A DNA stretch of 16,213 bases from positions 1-16,213 of the forward strand of contig JASFOJ010000103.1 in assembly GCA_050116575.1 (NCBI GenBank). Direction: 5' to 3'. The stretch is from JAKEGK01 sp050116575. Lineage in GTDB: Bacteria; Pseudomonadota; Gammaproteobacteria; SZUA-152. This document shows positions 1 through 6,414 of the stretch, piece by piece (position 1 is the stretch's first letter; each line of letters opens with the position of its first letter). Below the pieces are notes generated by a model. It searched no databases. It had not been told where the DNA came from and was given only the letters and a program-made list of their open reading frames with translations. Both the position numbers and the translations under genes were made by a program.

Positions 1-20
1 GAAACCTCGCGAAAGCGAGG
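1..20 (-). terminator. Possible terminator hairpin at the window edge
   Basis: Bases 5-10 (CCTCGC) and 15-20 (GCGAGG) form a perfect 6-bp stem closed by GAAA. Read on the minus strand, the hairpin starts 15 bases after the TAA of the reading frame at 36-299 and is followed by TTTC before the window ends, so the U-tract cannot be judged. It could end that minus-strand transcript. The GNRA-type loop is on the plus strand, so a structured RNA or REP-like palindrome is an alternative. Confidence 0.35.
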
Positions 21-35
21 TAAACCAGGGTTCTG

Positions 36-299
36 TTATAAACCCATTGGATACCGTCTGGCACCGATGATTTTCTGGGGCTCGTAAGAGCCAGGGGCAT
101 AACACAAGTTTGACAAGACTTTATCGCCTTGAGCCTGAGGGGTGACCGGTGCAGCTCCATCCAGGAGCGCGAACCAAGACATTGAAATATCGGGCGCATT
201 GAAGTCGATATTTGTAGCGTTAATTCTATGTGTCACAAACACAGATGAATTGTATTGCCTATTGACAGAGAACTGGCTTAGGGGTGACCCCTTAATTCA
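36..299 (-). pseudogene. 3' end of an unrecognised protein, probably truncated
   Basis: A minus-strand frame is open from a stop at 297-299 to the TAA at 36-38, about 86 codons. The only usable start is a GTG at 242-240, with no Shine-Dalgarno sequence before it, giving 68 residues that end in GARRYPMGL. No ATG occurs upstream before the stop. The peptide has a normal amino-acid mix (FNAPDISMSWFALLDG, then DKVLSNLCYAPGSYEP) and is followed by a hairpin that could be its terminator. This fits the surviving 3' part of a decayed gene, or a small gene with a GTG start. I do not recognise the family. A longer overlapping plus-strand frame (142-387) has no supporting feature. Confidence 0.35.
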
Positions 300-399
300 T
301 ATTTCTACTGTCGAGATAATTTACAAAATGGCGATTTGCAGTACCGACATTGAACTTCAAAATCATATATCTTTCTGTAAAACCTAGCTAATTAATATT

Positions 400-415
400 T
401 GGCACCAATTCTGAA
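400..415 (+). promoter_or_regulatory. Weak sigma-54-like -24/-12 candidate
   Basis: TGGCACC, four bases, then CTGAA lies about 137 bases before the PEP-CTERM start. The -24 half is close to the RpoN consensus TGGCACG, but the -12 GC is replaced by GA, a poor match at a key position. RpoN with the PrsK/PrsR two-component system controls PEP-CTERM genes in some bacteria, which is the only reason to note it. No better promoter was found between 300 and 551. Confidence 0.2.
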
Positions 416-551
416 TTAGTTAAAGAATCAAGTCTCTTTAAACCAACGGTTATGTAAGCAGGGTCACTGTGTTTTGGAAGGGGTTTTACTATTTCGGGAC
501 TTAAATCATCTAGTTTATTTAAAAAAATGAAAAGGAAAAAAGGAGAGTGAT

Positions 552-1622
552 ATGGTTGGGTTATTTGGACGGCGTAGTTCCCGCTTTGTAACGCTGCTTA
601 CGCTAGCAGTGGGGTTACTGGCGTTTAGTAGTGGTGCATTTGCGACACTGGATGTGCGTGCCGCCTACCAAAATGCGGCATTGTCGATAGATGGTGTAGT
701 CAGCACCGGACCAAGCGATATACAACAAGTACAGGTGGATACCCCCACTGGGGCAACCGTACTCGCGGCGTATCTGTATGTATCTGACGTATTTGGAAGT
801 GGAGCGACCGGCGATGTGACGTTAAATGGTACCTTCATCCCGCAAGCAGACGGCACGCTGCTCACGCCGGATGCTAATCCAGCTAATACGAGGGTTTTCG
901 ATGTCACGAGTATAATGGCACCGGCAATTACGGGGGGGCTGCAAAATTTTGATTATTCTGAATCAGGTTATAGTGATGGCGCGGCGCTGGCCGTTATCTA
1001 CAGAACGCCAACGACAGATGGAACCGCAATTTTGATGGACGGTGAGTTGGCCCAAGCCGGTGATACCACTCGTCTGGATTTTTCTGAAGCCTATACCAGC
1101 GGTGATGTCATTATGTCACTGGCCTCCAGCTATAGCTATAACGGCGACTCGGATGTGAATGCTACCGGTCAGGTAACCACGGTTGATGTGACCACTGACT
1201 CTACTACATCTAGACGCCTGACAGGTTGTGCCGGCGGTAACGACGATGGGAACTTTATTTCTGCAAACGGCCAGTTGATGACTGTTGGTGGTATCGGTGA
1301 TAGTTCAGATAATCCGGATCCTACCTGTGCAGGCGGTGCCGGGGACGATGAGTTGTATAACTTAGGCGCAGGTAATTCTGCTGATCCAACTGCATTCCTA
1401 CAAGCTGGTGATACCTTCGTAGAGCTGGACACAACAAATCCCAGCTTTGATGATAATGTCTTCTTCCTGGCGTTTACCTCAACATTTACGGTATCCAGTG
1501 TTGATGGTGAGGTAATTCCGGATGATGGCGGCCCCACAAGTGTCCCGGAGCCTGGGGTGCTCGGGTTGCTTGGTATCGGGCTGGTGGGTATCGCTTGTTC
1601 CCGTCGCCGCAAGAAGCTGTAA
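552..1622 (+). CDS. PEP-CTERM sorting-domain surface protein
   Basis: A 356-residue exported protein. AGGAG at 541-545, six bases before the ATG, supports the start. Residues 1-31 form a signal peptide (RRSSR, a hydrophobic stretch, then a cut after SGAFA). The C-terminal 26 residues (331-356) are a PEP-CTERM signal: VPEP, a membrane-spanning glycine/leucine stretch, then SRRRKKL. In this system an exosortase cuts near the PEP motif and attaches or releases the protein at the envelope. The body is rich in Asp, Gly, Ser and Thr and low in Lys, as usual for secreted proteins. Two CAGG segments, TGCAGGNDDG (~residue 224) and TCAGGAGDDELY (~257), each carry a Cys and paired Asp, suggesting a disulfide or metal-binding loop. 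No exosortase gene is in the window; such targets are usually scattered. A strong terminator follows, so it is probably monocistronic. Confidence 0.9.
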   Translation: MVGLFGRRSSRFVTLLTLAVGLLAFSSGAFATLDVRAAYQNAALSIDGVVSTGPSDIQQVQVDTPTGATVLAAYLYVSDVFGSGATGDVTLNGTFIPQADGTLLTPDANPANTRVFDVTSIMAPAITGGLQNFDYSESGYSDGAALAVIYRTPTTDGTAILMDGELAQAGDTTRLDFSEAYTSGDVIMSLASSYSYNGDSDVNATGQVTTVDVTTDSTTSRRLTGCAGGNDDGNFISANGQLMTVGGIGDSSDNPDPTCAGGAGDDELYNLGAGNSADPTAFLQAGDTFVELDTTNPSFDDNVFFLAFTSTFTVSSVDGEVIPDDGGPTSVPEPGVLGLLGIGLVGIACSRRRKKL

Positions 1623-1676
1623 ATACGGGATAGCAATGTAGTTTTATTAAATAAAAATAATTACAAACATTGATTG

Positions 1677-1707
1677 AGCCCATACCAGGTTGGTATGGGC
1701 TTTTTTA
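1677..1707 (+). terminator. Rho-independent terminator after the PEP-CTERM gene
   Basis: GCCCATACCA (1678-1687) and TGGTATGGGC (1691-1700) form a perfect 10-bp stem with a 3-base loop, followed directly by TTTTTTATTTT. It starts 55 bases after the stop codon and separates this gene from the TPR gene. Confidence 0.9.
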
Positions 1708-1756
1708 TTTTATTAACGTTGTAATACCGATTCGACGTCATTTCTTTGTATCAAAT

Positions 1757-1787
1757 TTGCCACATATTCTTTCAATTAGGATATAAT
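1757..1787 (+). promoter_or_regulatory. Sigma-70-type promoter for the TPR gene
   Basis: TTGCCA (1757-1762) and a perfect TATAAT (1782-1787) are separated by 19 bases, slightly long. The -10 box is 37 bases before the TPR start codon. The -35 part lies inside a motif (AAATTTGCCACAT) that recurs at 3223 and, more loosely, at 10262, so it may be part of a repeat rather than a dedicated promoter element. Confidence 0.45.
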
Positions 1788-1824
1788 TTCTTGTAATGTA
1801 AGGGAACTCTACAGGGAGTATCAG

Positions 1825-3129
1825 ATGAAATTACAATATCCCCGATTCCTGGCCGTTCTGCAGATATTGCTTATTTCAATACCAGCATGTCTGATTTCTG
1901 CGCATGCTTCTTTAATGTATATGCCGGGATCTATTAACGATAATGCAACCGTAAGTCCAGAAAGTAAATTCCTTACGCAAGGGATAGCGGCATTAAAAAA
2001 AGGTGATTTCAAACAGGCAGAAAAGGCTTTCAAAGATGCGATGGCGGCAAATTCTTCATCAGCTGTTCCTCTTCTAGGTCTTGTACAGGTTGAAATGCAA
2101 CAGAATCATCCGCAAAAGGCCAAGGCTTGGTTGCAGAAAGCGGAATCACTTTCCCCGTCAGCCTCGGAAATCCAGGTTGCTTGGGGTCGTTATTATGTTA
2201 CGTTAAAGGATTATGAATCTGCAGCGAGCCACTATAATAAAGCATTGGCAATGGCCCCAGGCGCAATAGTCCCGTTATTAGAAGTCTCAGACTTCTATTC
2301 AAATATTAAGAAAGATTATCCAGCCGCGGTAAAGTATTATCGTCGAGCTGTGAAAATGTCCCCGAATAACCCTAAGACACATTATGGTTTAGCTGTTGCG
2401 TTAGCGGCCTCAAACCAGCGAGAAAAAGCAATTAAAGAGTTTTTGCAAACCGCGAAATTAGTACCAGCAGACCCGCTTCCGCTACAATCACTTGGGAGGC
2501 TATATTTATCACTTGGTAATACAGACAAAGCTTTGGATTCTTTTGCAAAAGCCTTAAAAAGAAATCCTGATTTTATCCCCGCGCATCTAGATAGAGGCAA
2601 TATTTATTTCAAATACGGGGATATTAAAAAGGCAATAATTGAATACGATAGTGCGGTTAAATCTGATTCCTCGAATATATCAGCACTTCTCAAACTGGGC
2701 ACAATGTTATTGTTAGACAAGCAATGGCAAAGGGCAGAAACAATATTTCAACGGGTAATATCCATCGATTCAACCATTGCTGCAGCCTATAACAATCTGG
2801 CGTGGATTGGCGTGAGCCAGCACAATAAGCTTGACCTCGCCTTGAAGCATGCAAAAACGGCGGTAAAATTGGAACCTGATTCAGCGGATTATCTTGATAC
2901 ATTGGCCAGCGTGTACAATGCGCAGGGCAAATACAAACAGGCGATACCGATCCTGGAAAAGGCCATATCAATAAATCCAAATATGCCTGAAATTCATTAT
3001 CATCTGGGCATATCCAGACAAAATCTTGGTATGTCTAAACAGGCTGCAGAAGCATTCAATGCGGCACTTAAGTTGAATCCTGATTTTGAAAATTCAAAAG
3101 ATGCTAAAAAACGTCTAGATGATCTTTAA
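1825..3129 (+). CDS. Secreted tetratricopeptide-repeat (TPR) protein
   Basis: A 434-residue protein with GGGAG at 1814-1818, six bases before the ATG. Residues 1-29 form a signal peptide (hydrophobic core AVLQILLISIP, cut near AHA-S). There is no convincing lipobox around Cys21. From about residue 47 to 425 it is an almost unbroken run of roughly eleven TPR units with the usual A-x-x-x-Y/F and P signature, for example KALDSFAKALKRNPDF (235-250) and KQAIPILEKAISINPN (371-386). TPR arrays are scaffolds for protein-protein contact; the position implies the periplasm or outer envelope. TPR proteins such as PrsT accompany PEP-CTERM/exosortase and exopolysaccharide loci, and the neighbour is a PEP-CTERM protein, but a terminator lies between them, so a shared job is only inferred. 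No catalytic domain is visible. Confidence 0.88.
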   Translation: MKLQYPRFLAVLQILLISIPACLISAHASLMYMPGSINDNATVSPESKFLTQGIAALKKGDFKQAEKAFKDAMAANSSSAVPLLGLVQVEMQQNHPQKAKAWLQKAESLSPSASEIQVAWGRYYVTLKDYESAASHYNKALAMAPGAIVPLLEVSDFYSNIKKDYPAAVKYYRRAVKMSPNNPKTHYGLAVALAASNQREKAIKEFLQTAKLVPADPLPLQSLGRLYLSLGNTDKALDSFAKALKRNPDFIPAHLDRGNIYFKYGDIKKAIIEYDSAVKSDSSNISALLKLGTMLLLDKQWQRAETIFQRVISIDSTIAAAYNNLAWIGVSQHNKLDLALKHAKTAVKLEPDSADYLDTLASVYNAQGKYKQAIPILEKAISINPNMPEIHYHLGISRQNLGMSKQAAEAFNAALKLNPDFENSKDAKKRLDDL

Positions 3130-3397
3130 TATCTGCAATATGTAATGTTATATGTCGGAGATTGGTTGGGTGATCGGGGTCGCACCAAAGTAACCCTCAG
3201 AATCTACGTGAATTTCCCTTTGAAATTTGCCACATTTTCTTCTTAATTCATGGGCCCGGACCTACGTAACGTTTTGATAGTAAAAAGAAACGACTTAAAT
3301 AACCACCTAAAATTATGCTTAAATTGCCTTTTTTGACATTTAAAAGGCGCCCTTAATGAATTCGTTCGCTTTATTGGTGTAACCGAAGCCCTAATTT
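3130..3397. other. Intergenic stretch with repeat-like motifs
   Basis: No gene is visible. It contains the GGGTCGCACC motif (3177-3186, followed by GTAAC at 3190), the second copy of the AAATTTGCCACAT motif (3223-3241), and a weak hairpin with GCCTTTT (3326-3332) and AAAAGGC (3342-3348). No good terminator for the TPR gene was found close to its stop. Confidence 0.5.
3177..3241 (+). repeat. Dispersed repeat remnant, copies of two motifs side by side
   Basis: GGGTCGCACC-AAA-GTAAC (3177-3194) matches GGGTCGCACC-TAT-GTAAC at 5735-5752. Fifteen bases on, a 36-base block (3206-3241) matches the promoter region at 1735-1771; 18 of 19 bases are identical over AAATTTGCCACATWTTCTT. It also matches 10250-10279 with a few substitutions. 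The arrangement suggests worn ends of a small mobile or REP-like element, but a regulatory motif is possible. Confidence 0.5.
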
Positions 3398-3617
3398 TTA
3401 TATTTTCGCTTCTTTCACTGTTTTGAGATTAAAAACTCCATAAGCTGCCACTGCCAGAAAGCAAATGGCAGGGACAATGTATGAAGTTGCGGTGCCTGAA
3501 GCGTCGATCACTGCGCCCTGTGCTAGCGGTAGCAGAGTGCCCCTCCCAATATCGCCATTACCAGTCAGGCGACCAAATTTGGTGTCATTGCTAAGGCCAA
3601 GGGAAATGCGGTCAGAC
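3398..3617 (-). pseudogene. 3' remnant of an FHS-type MFS sugar transporter
   Basis: On the minus strand, 3540 down to the TAA at 3400-3398 reads LLPLAQGAVIDASGTA, then SYIVPAICFLAVAAYGVF, then NLKTVKEAKI. This is the typical last two transmembrane helices of the FHS branch of the MFS (fucose permease or glucose/galactose transporters). Upstream the reading continues only by changing frame: LVMAILGG (about 3564-3541) is one frame away, with a base missing near 3535, and GLSNDTKFGRLTG (about 3598-3560) needs a second shift near 3560. The remnant stops exactly at the left border of the palindromic element at 3618; no N-terminal part was found beyond it. The coding frame is broken at least twice, so it is a dead fragment. 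Fucose versus glucose/galactose specificity cannot be decided. Confidence 0.75.
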
Positions 3618-3772
3618 TCGAATGGCGCTTAATTAAGCCTGGAACCGCCGTCATCCCGGCGAAGGCCGGGATCTAGAATCTACGATGGTGGTAGTTTTCC
3701 CTGGATTCCGGCCTGCGCCGGAATGACGAAACCCCTGAATTATACCTTAACTAAGTGCCATTCCGGTCAGAC
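3610..3772. mobile_element. MITE-like nested palindrome with flanking direct repeats
   Basis: An outer inverted repeat, GAATGGCGCTTAATTAAG (3620-3637) versus CTTAACTAAGTGCCATTC (3746-3763), matches at 16 of 18 positions. Outside it, CGGTCAGAC occurs as a direct repeat at 3609-3617 and 3764-3772, which fits an 8-9 bp target-site duplication. Inside it lies a second palindrome (3649-3728) that begins CGTCATCCCGGCGAAGG and ends GCGCCGGAATGACG, a REP-like sequence widespread in proteobacteria. It has no coding capacity. The element truncates the transporter remnant at 3617. The direct-repeat reading is strong but not proven without the empty site. Confidence 0.7.
3649..3728. repeat. REP-like 80-bp palindrome (CGTCATYCCGGC type)
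   Basis: The left arm has CGTCATCCCGGC and GCCGGGATC; the right arm has GGATTCCGGCC and GCCGGAATGACG. Each arm is itself a small hairpin and the arms are inverted relative to each other, with about 30 bases between. It sits within the larger palindromic element at 3610-3772. Confidence 0.75.
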
Positions 3773-3841
3773 GCGATATAGTTCTACATTGAGCAGTGCA
3801 CTCACAACCTGAATTCGCCTGGTCATGTGGGTAGGTATGCT

Positions 3842-3855
3842 TGACCGATCGGTTA
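3842..3855. promoter_or_regulatory. TetR-type palindromic operator, orphan
   Basis: TTGACCGATCGGTTA holds the perfect palindrome ACCGATCGGT (3844-3853). Operators of many TetR-family repressors have this form. No gene starts within reach on either strand (the nearest coding end is the 3' end of the binding protein at 3983), so it is probably left over from a lost promoter or is a chance palindrome. Confidence 0.35.
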
Positions 3856-3903
3856 GCTCAAAAGGGAAAACCTGAAAAAGACAAATAATCGATCACGTAA
3901 AAA

Positions 3904-3955
3904 GAGAAGGGGATCGAAATCCGAGGCAAGGTAATTGCCCTGGATCCGATCCCCT
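3904..3955 (-). terminator. Long hairpin terminator for the solute-binding protein gene
   Basis: AGGGGATCG (3908-3916) pairs with CGATCCCCT (3947-3955). Inside it are ATCC/GGAT and GGCAA/TTGCC stems. On the minus strand the hairpin begins 28 bases after the stop codon and is followed by a T-rich tract, TCTCTTTTT. Confidence 0.65.
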
Positions 3956-3982
3956 ATTTAGATTGCGATGAAGTTTACAACG

Positions 3983-5173
3983 TTACGGCGTAGGATCGTC
4001 TATGCCATGATCATCCAAAATTTGAGTCCATATGGAACTCGAAGTGATAAAGTTGTAAATCAGATCGCGCGCATTTAACACTTTGGTTGGGAAGGTACCG
4101 TCTACTTTCGCGATGAACAACGTTCCGACTTTGTTGCCGGGGACAGGTTGCGGGTCGGTAGCGGTGCCGCCCATCGGTACGATGTCTAATGCACAGCCTG
4201 TGGCGCCAAGGGTTTCTTTCAGGTATTTCGCCTGATGGTAAAAGATAACTCCAGCGTCAGCTTCGTTGTGGCAAAGCGCGTAAGGGATATCACGATGCAT
4301 AATGCGCGATGAAGCAACCCATTTCGGCGCTTTCTTGACTGTGCTGCTATTTAAAAGACCAGGTCCGTACCCTTGTGAACCTGTGAAAACCGCCTGAATA
4401 CGGTGGATATCGTACGGATTGTCGAACGCGGCCAGATCAAATTGCGTGGGATCCTGGCTGAAAATACCATTAAACAATTCCGTGGCATCGCAACCGAAAT
4501 CATTTTGGTCCGCAACATTAAATATTGTGCCCGAGAAATTGCCAAAAGAACCGGGTTCAAGATAGGGATTCGGTGTGGCGACACGGGTTTTACCACCGAG
4601 ATCACACACGTTGTGAATCGAGTCAGCCTTGTCAGCGCGTACCAGTATGGCATTGCCGCGATTTCTCAAGAACGCCTGACGGGTTGAGCCGATAACCATG
4701 CCGGTAGATACTAGCTTGTTCATTACCTTGCCTGGTCCCATTGCGAGTGCCGGCAATCCCTTAACATGGATGTTCTTGAATTGCAGATCTTCCGCCGGAA
4801 TTTGTTCCAGGGAGATTGGAGGCGATGTTGACCAGCAAACCGTGACATCAAATTGTGATTTCACTTGCTCTTGCAGACCTTCTGTTAAACCAAGATCAGG
4901 GCGGCCTTTCATCGCGTCGCGCAATGCCATGTGGTAGTTGCCTGGCGTCGAAATAATGAGATCGCAGGTGACATCACCGTGCAAGTCATTGATATCATTA
5001 GCAACAAATTGCGTAAGGTAAGGCGTGGTGACTGCGTCATCTTGTGGCCACGGCACTTTCCCCAAGTGCTGAACTACAATAGGCGCTCCGGTGATTGTGG
5101 GTACTGCCGCGGCGGTTAGCGTGAAAATCAACGCGCTACCACCAATGACGGTTGTTAGAATTTTTTTAATCAT
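3983..5173 (-). CDS. Orphan periplasmic solute-binding protein, ModA-like fold
   Basis: A 396-residue protein. AAGGAG lies eleven bases before the ATG. Residues 1-23 are a signal peptide (KK, hydrophobic core, cut near TAAA-V). The body looks like a type-2 periplasmic binding protein: ILVRADKADSIHNVCDLGGK (176-195) and a C-terminal stretch NARDLIYNFITSSSIWTQIL (367-386) correspond to the lobe-crossing and final helix regions of ModA-like extracytoplasmic binding proteins. The ligand is not readable. It has six cysteines (70, 113, 190, 228, 301, 327), unusual for this fold and suggesting up to three disulfides or a ligand or cofactor site. No permease or ATPase gene is adjacent, so it either serves a distant transporter or acts as a sensor or redox protein. 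Its own terminator makes it a single-gene unit. Confidence 0.72.
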   Translation of the reverse strand: MIKKILTTVIGGSALIFTLTAAAVPTITGAPIVVQHLGKVPWPQDDAVTTPYLTQFVANDINDLHGDVTCDLIISTPGNYHMALRDAMKGRPDLGLTEGLQEQVKSQFDVTVCWSTSPPISLEQIPAEDLQFKNIHVKGLPALAMGPGKVMNKLVSTGMVIGSTRQAFLRNRGNAILVRADKADSIHNVCDLGGKTRVATPNPYLEPGSFGNFSGTIFNVADQNDFGCDATELFNGIFSQDPTQFDLAAFDNPYDIHRIQAVFTGSQGYGPGLLNSSTVKKAPKWVASSRIMHRDIPYALCHNEADAGVIFYHQAKYLKETLGATGCALDIVPMGGTATDPQPVPGNKVGTLFIAKVDGTFPTKVLNARDLIYNFITSSSIWTQILDDHGIDDPTP

Positions 5174-5213
5174 ATTGGATACATCTCCTTAACTATTTGT
5201 GAACTGCGTTTTT

Positions 5214-5262
5214 TATCAAGGTTGAAAGGCGCGCGACAGTCAAGCACGAATACTAGTATTCG
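5214..5262 (-). promoter_or_regulatory. Candidate promoter and palindromic operator of the binding-protein gene
   Basis: CGAATACT-AGTATTCG (5247-5262) is a perfect 16-bp palindrome. Directly downstream on the minus strand come TTGACT (5243-5238), an 18-base spacer and TTGATA (5219-5214), a weak -35/-10 pair 41 bases before the start codon. The palindrome therefore sits just upstream of the -35 box, where an activator would bind. The -10 box is poor, so the promoter is less certain than the palindrome. Confidence 0.4.
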
Positions 5263-5734
5263 AGAAATATTTTTTGTAATAAAAAAGGCCGTGAAAAATA
5301 TGCAATGAAAAGTCATTGCCGCTCATTAATTCCGTTAATTATTAAACAACACTATCCATAGAAGTGATTTTTCCAGCTTGACATTTACCACAAAAAATAG
5401 CCCACTGTTTATATGCCTGCGTACCTTACAATCGTGCCACACCTATGGGATAACAAAAATCCTGCCTTGTCAAGTAGAGGTGGGTCTACCTAACTATGCG
5501 CGACACAGGGGCGGCGATCTTGATGCTCTTGTAACGGACTTTTCGACAATTCCTTAATACTTTCTACGCAAAAAATATGTGTTCCAATAAACATTTCTGG
5601 TATTCAAAACAATCTCGGTAGTCCGATAAAAAATAAATTTGTGAAGAGGTTGACATATAAAAATTGTTAACTTTTTAACTCAAGACTTGACCCTATGGCA
5701 TCTCTCAACCGGCAGATAAAAACCCGAAAAACCC

Positions 5735-5752
5735 GGGTCGCACCTATGTAAC
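5735..5752 (+). repeat. Second GGGTCGCACC-N3-GTAAC motif
   Basis: GGGTCGCACC at 5735-5744 and GTAAC at 5748-5752 repeat the motif at 3177-3194 with only the three middle bases differing. It lies about 300 bases before the Y1 transposase relic, which would suit an element end. Confidence 0.45.
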
Positions 5753-5765
5753 TGATTGTTTTTGA

Positions 5766-5833
5766 ATGCCTATAGCTCTAAAAACAGTCGATTTTGTGCC
5801 TTAAACAAGCGTTTATAGGCATGAAATAAGGCA
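5766..5833. repeat. Interlocked inverted repeats (pseudoknot-like layout)
   Basis: ATGCCTATA (5766-5774) pairs with TATAGGCAT (5814-5822), and TGCCTTA (5797-5803) pairs with TAAGGCA (5827-5833). The pairs cross, so a transcript could form an H-type pseudoknot, or the segment arose from a duplicated hairpin of a small element. A third short stem (AAAC/GTTT, 5803-5814) is possible. Confidence 0.45.
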
Positions 5834-6041
5834 TTTAGTGATAAACGGTTTGTAAGTAATAGAGAAAGTTAGGTTTGACGCAAAACGTGTTCGTCATTAA
5901 GAATAAGTTTGTTTCAGCCTATAACCATTATCAAATATTCGCGCGTGAGCTGCTTCTTCTTGTAGAAAGAAAGCCAAAGTGGCTTCATATTTGACCGTGA
6001 CATATACAAAAAACCTGTTATTTTCCTGGTTGAATTTACTA

Positions 6042-6215
6042 AAAATATTAAGGGGTAGGGGTGACTACAATAGGGCGCGAGGCGCAGTTATGTATTTGAG
6101 CCGAACCTGTGCTGGACGCTCACTAAGCGATATCGTCAATTATTTTGGACTGGCGAGCTATGGATGCGCTTCAGTTCATATACACCGTTTACCAAAAGTG
6201 CTGTGTCATAATTAA
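6042..6215 (+). pseudogene. C-terminal relic of a Y1 (IS200/REP-type) transposase
   Basis: The frame ending in TAA at 6213-6215 reads RGRGDYNRARGAVMYLSRTC, then AGRSLSDIVNYFGLASYGCA, then SVHIHRLPKVL. This matches the C-terminal DnaA-like helix-turn-helix of REP-associated Y1 transposases: a GRG.YN.AR basic stretch, MYL, the SL..I..YFGL...G..S turn and a final helix with HRL. The catalytic HUH region and tyrosine domain are absent. The upstream part of the frame (from a GTG at 5979) shows no family resemblance and has no Shine-Dalgarno sequence. It is a truncated relic; a domesticated DNA-binding fragment is possible but has no translation signals. Confidence 0.65.
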
Positions 6216-6240
6216 GATCTGCCGCGCTTGGAGGATAAGT

Positions 6241-6312
6241 TTGAAAAAAGATTTAGATATTATGGTGAATTCAAGTTGTAAGTGCACCACCCAAAGAACA
6301 ATCAAGGTGTAG
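6241..6312 (+). CDS. Possible 23-residue small ORF
   Basis: A good Shine-Dalgarno sequence GGAGGA (6230-6235) lies five bases before a TTG start. The peptide is lysine-rich and hydrophilic, begins MKKDLDIMVNSS and has a CKC pair in the middle. It may be a leader peptide or just a fragment of decayed DNA; no family is recognised. The ribosome site is the only real support. Confidence 0.2.
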   Translation: MKKDLDIMVNSSCKCTTQRTIKV

Positions 6313-6414
6313 AGCGTATGAAATATACCTTTCGCGGTACATAGATGTAGCATATGAAGTAAACAACCCTAAACCTTTCAGACCCTCCTGTGTCCGGATG
6401 CTCTCTCATTTCTG

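Larger units (their letters stand above)
5174..5978. other. Gene-poor intergenic region with palindromes
   Basis: No credible gene is seen in about 800 bases. It holds a 16-bp palindrome (5247-5262), a perfect hairpin GCAATGA-AAAG-TCATTGC (5302-5319), a GGGTCGCACC repeat (5735-5752) and an interlocked inverted-repeat structure (5766-5833). The composition is AT-rich with stop codons in all frames, which suits decayed mobile DNA. Confidence 0.5.

Noticed and set aside
5..20. Possible CRISPR or REP repeat at the window start
   Set aside because: Only one copy of the hairpin was seen and there are no spacers; no array is present anywhere.
142..387. Plus-strand open frame of 81 codons near the window start
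   Set aside because: No ribosome site, odd composition, and antisense to the minus-strand frame at 36-299; probably chance.
474..492. Second sigma-54-like site before the PEP-CTERM gene (TGGAAGG-N4-TTACT)
   Set aside because: Both the -24 and -12 elements deviate at conserved bases.
1169..1636. Long minus-strand frame opposite the PEP-CTERM gene
   Set aside because: It mirrors a protein with a clear signal peptide, sorting signal and terminator; its Ser/Pro-rich sequence is an antisense artefact.
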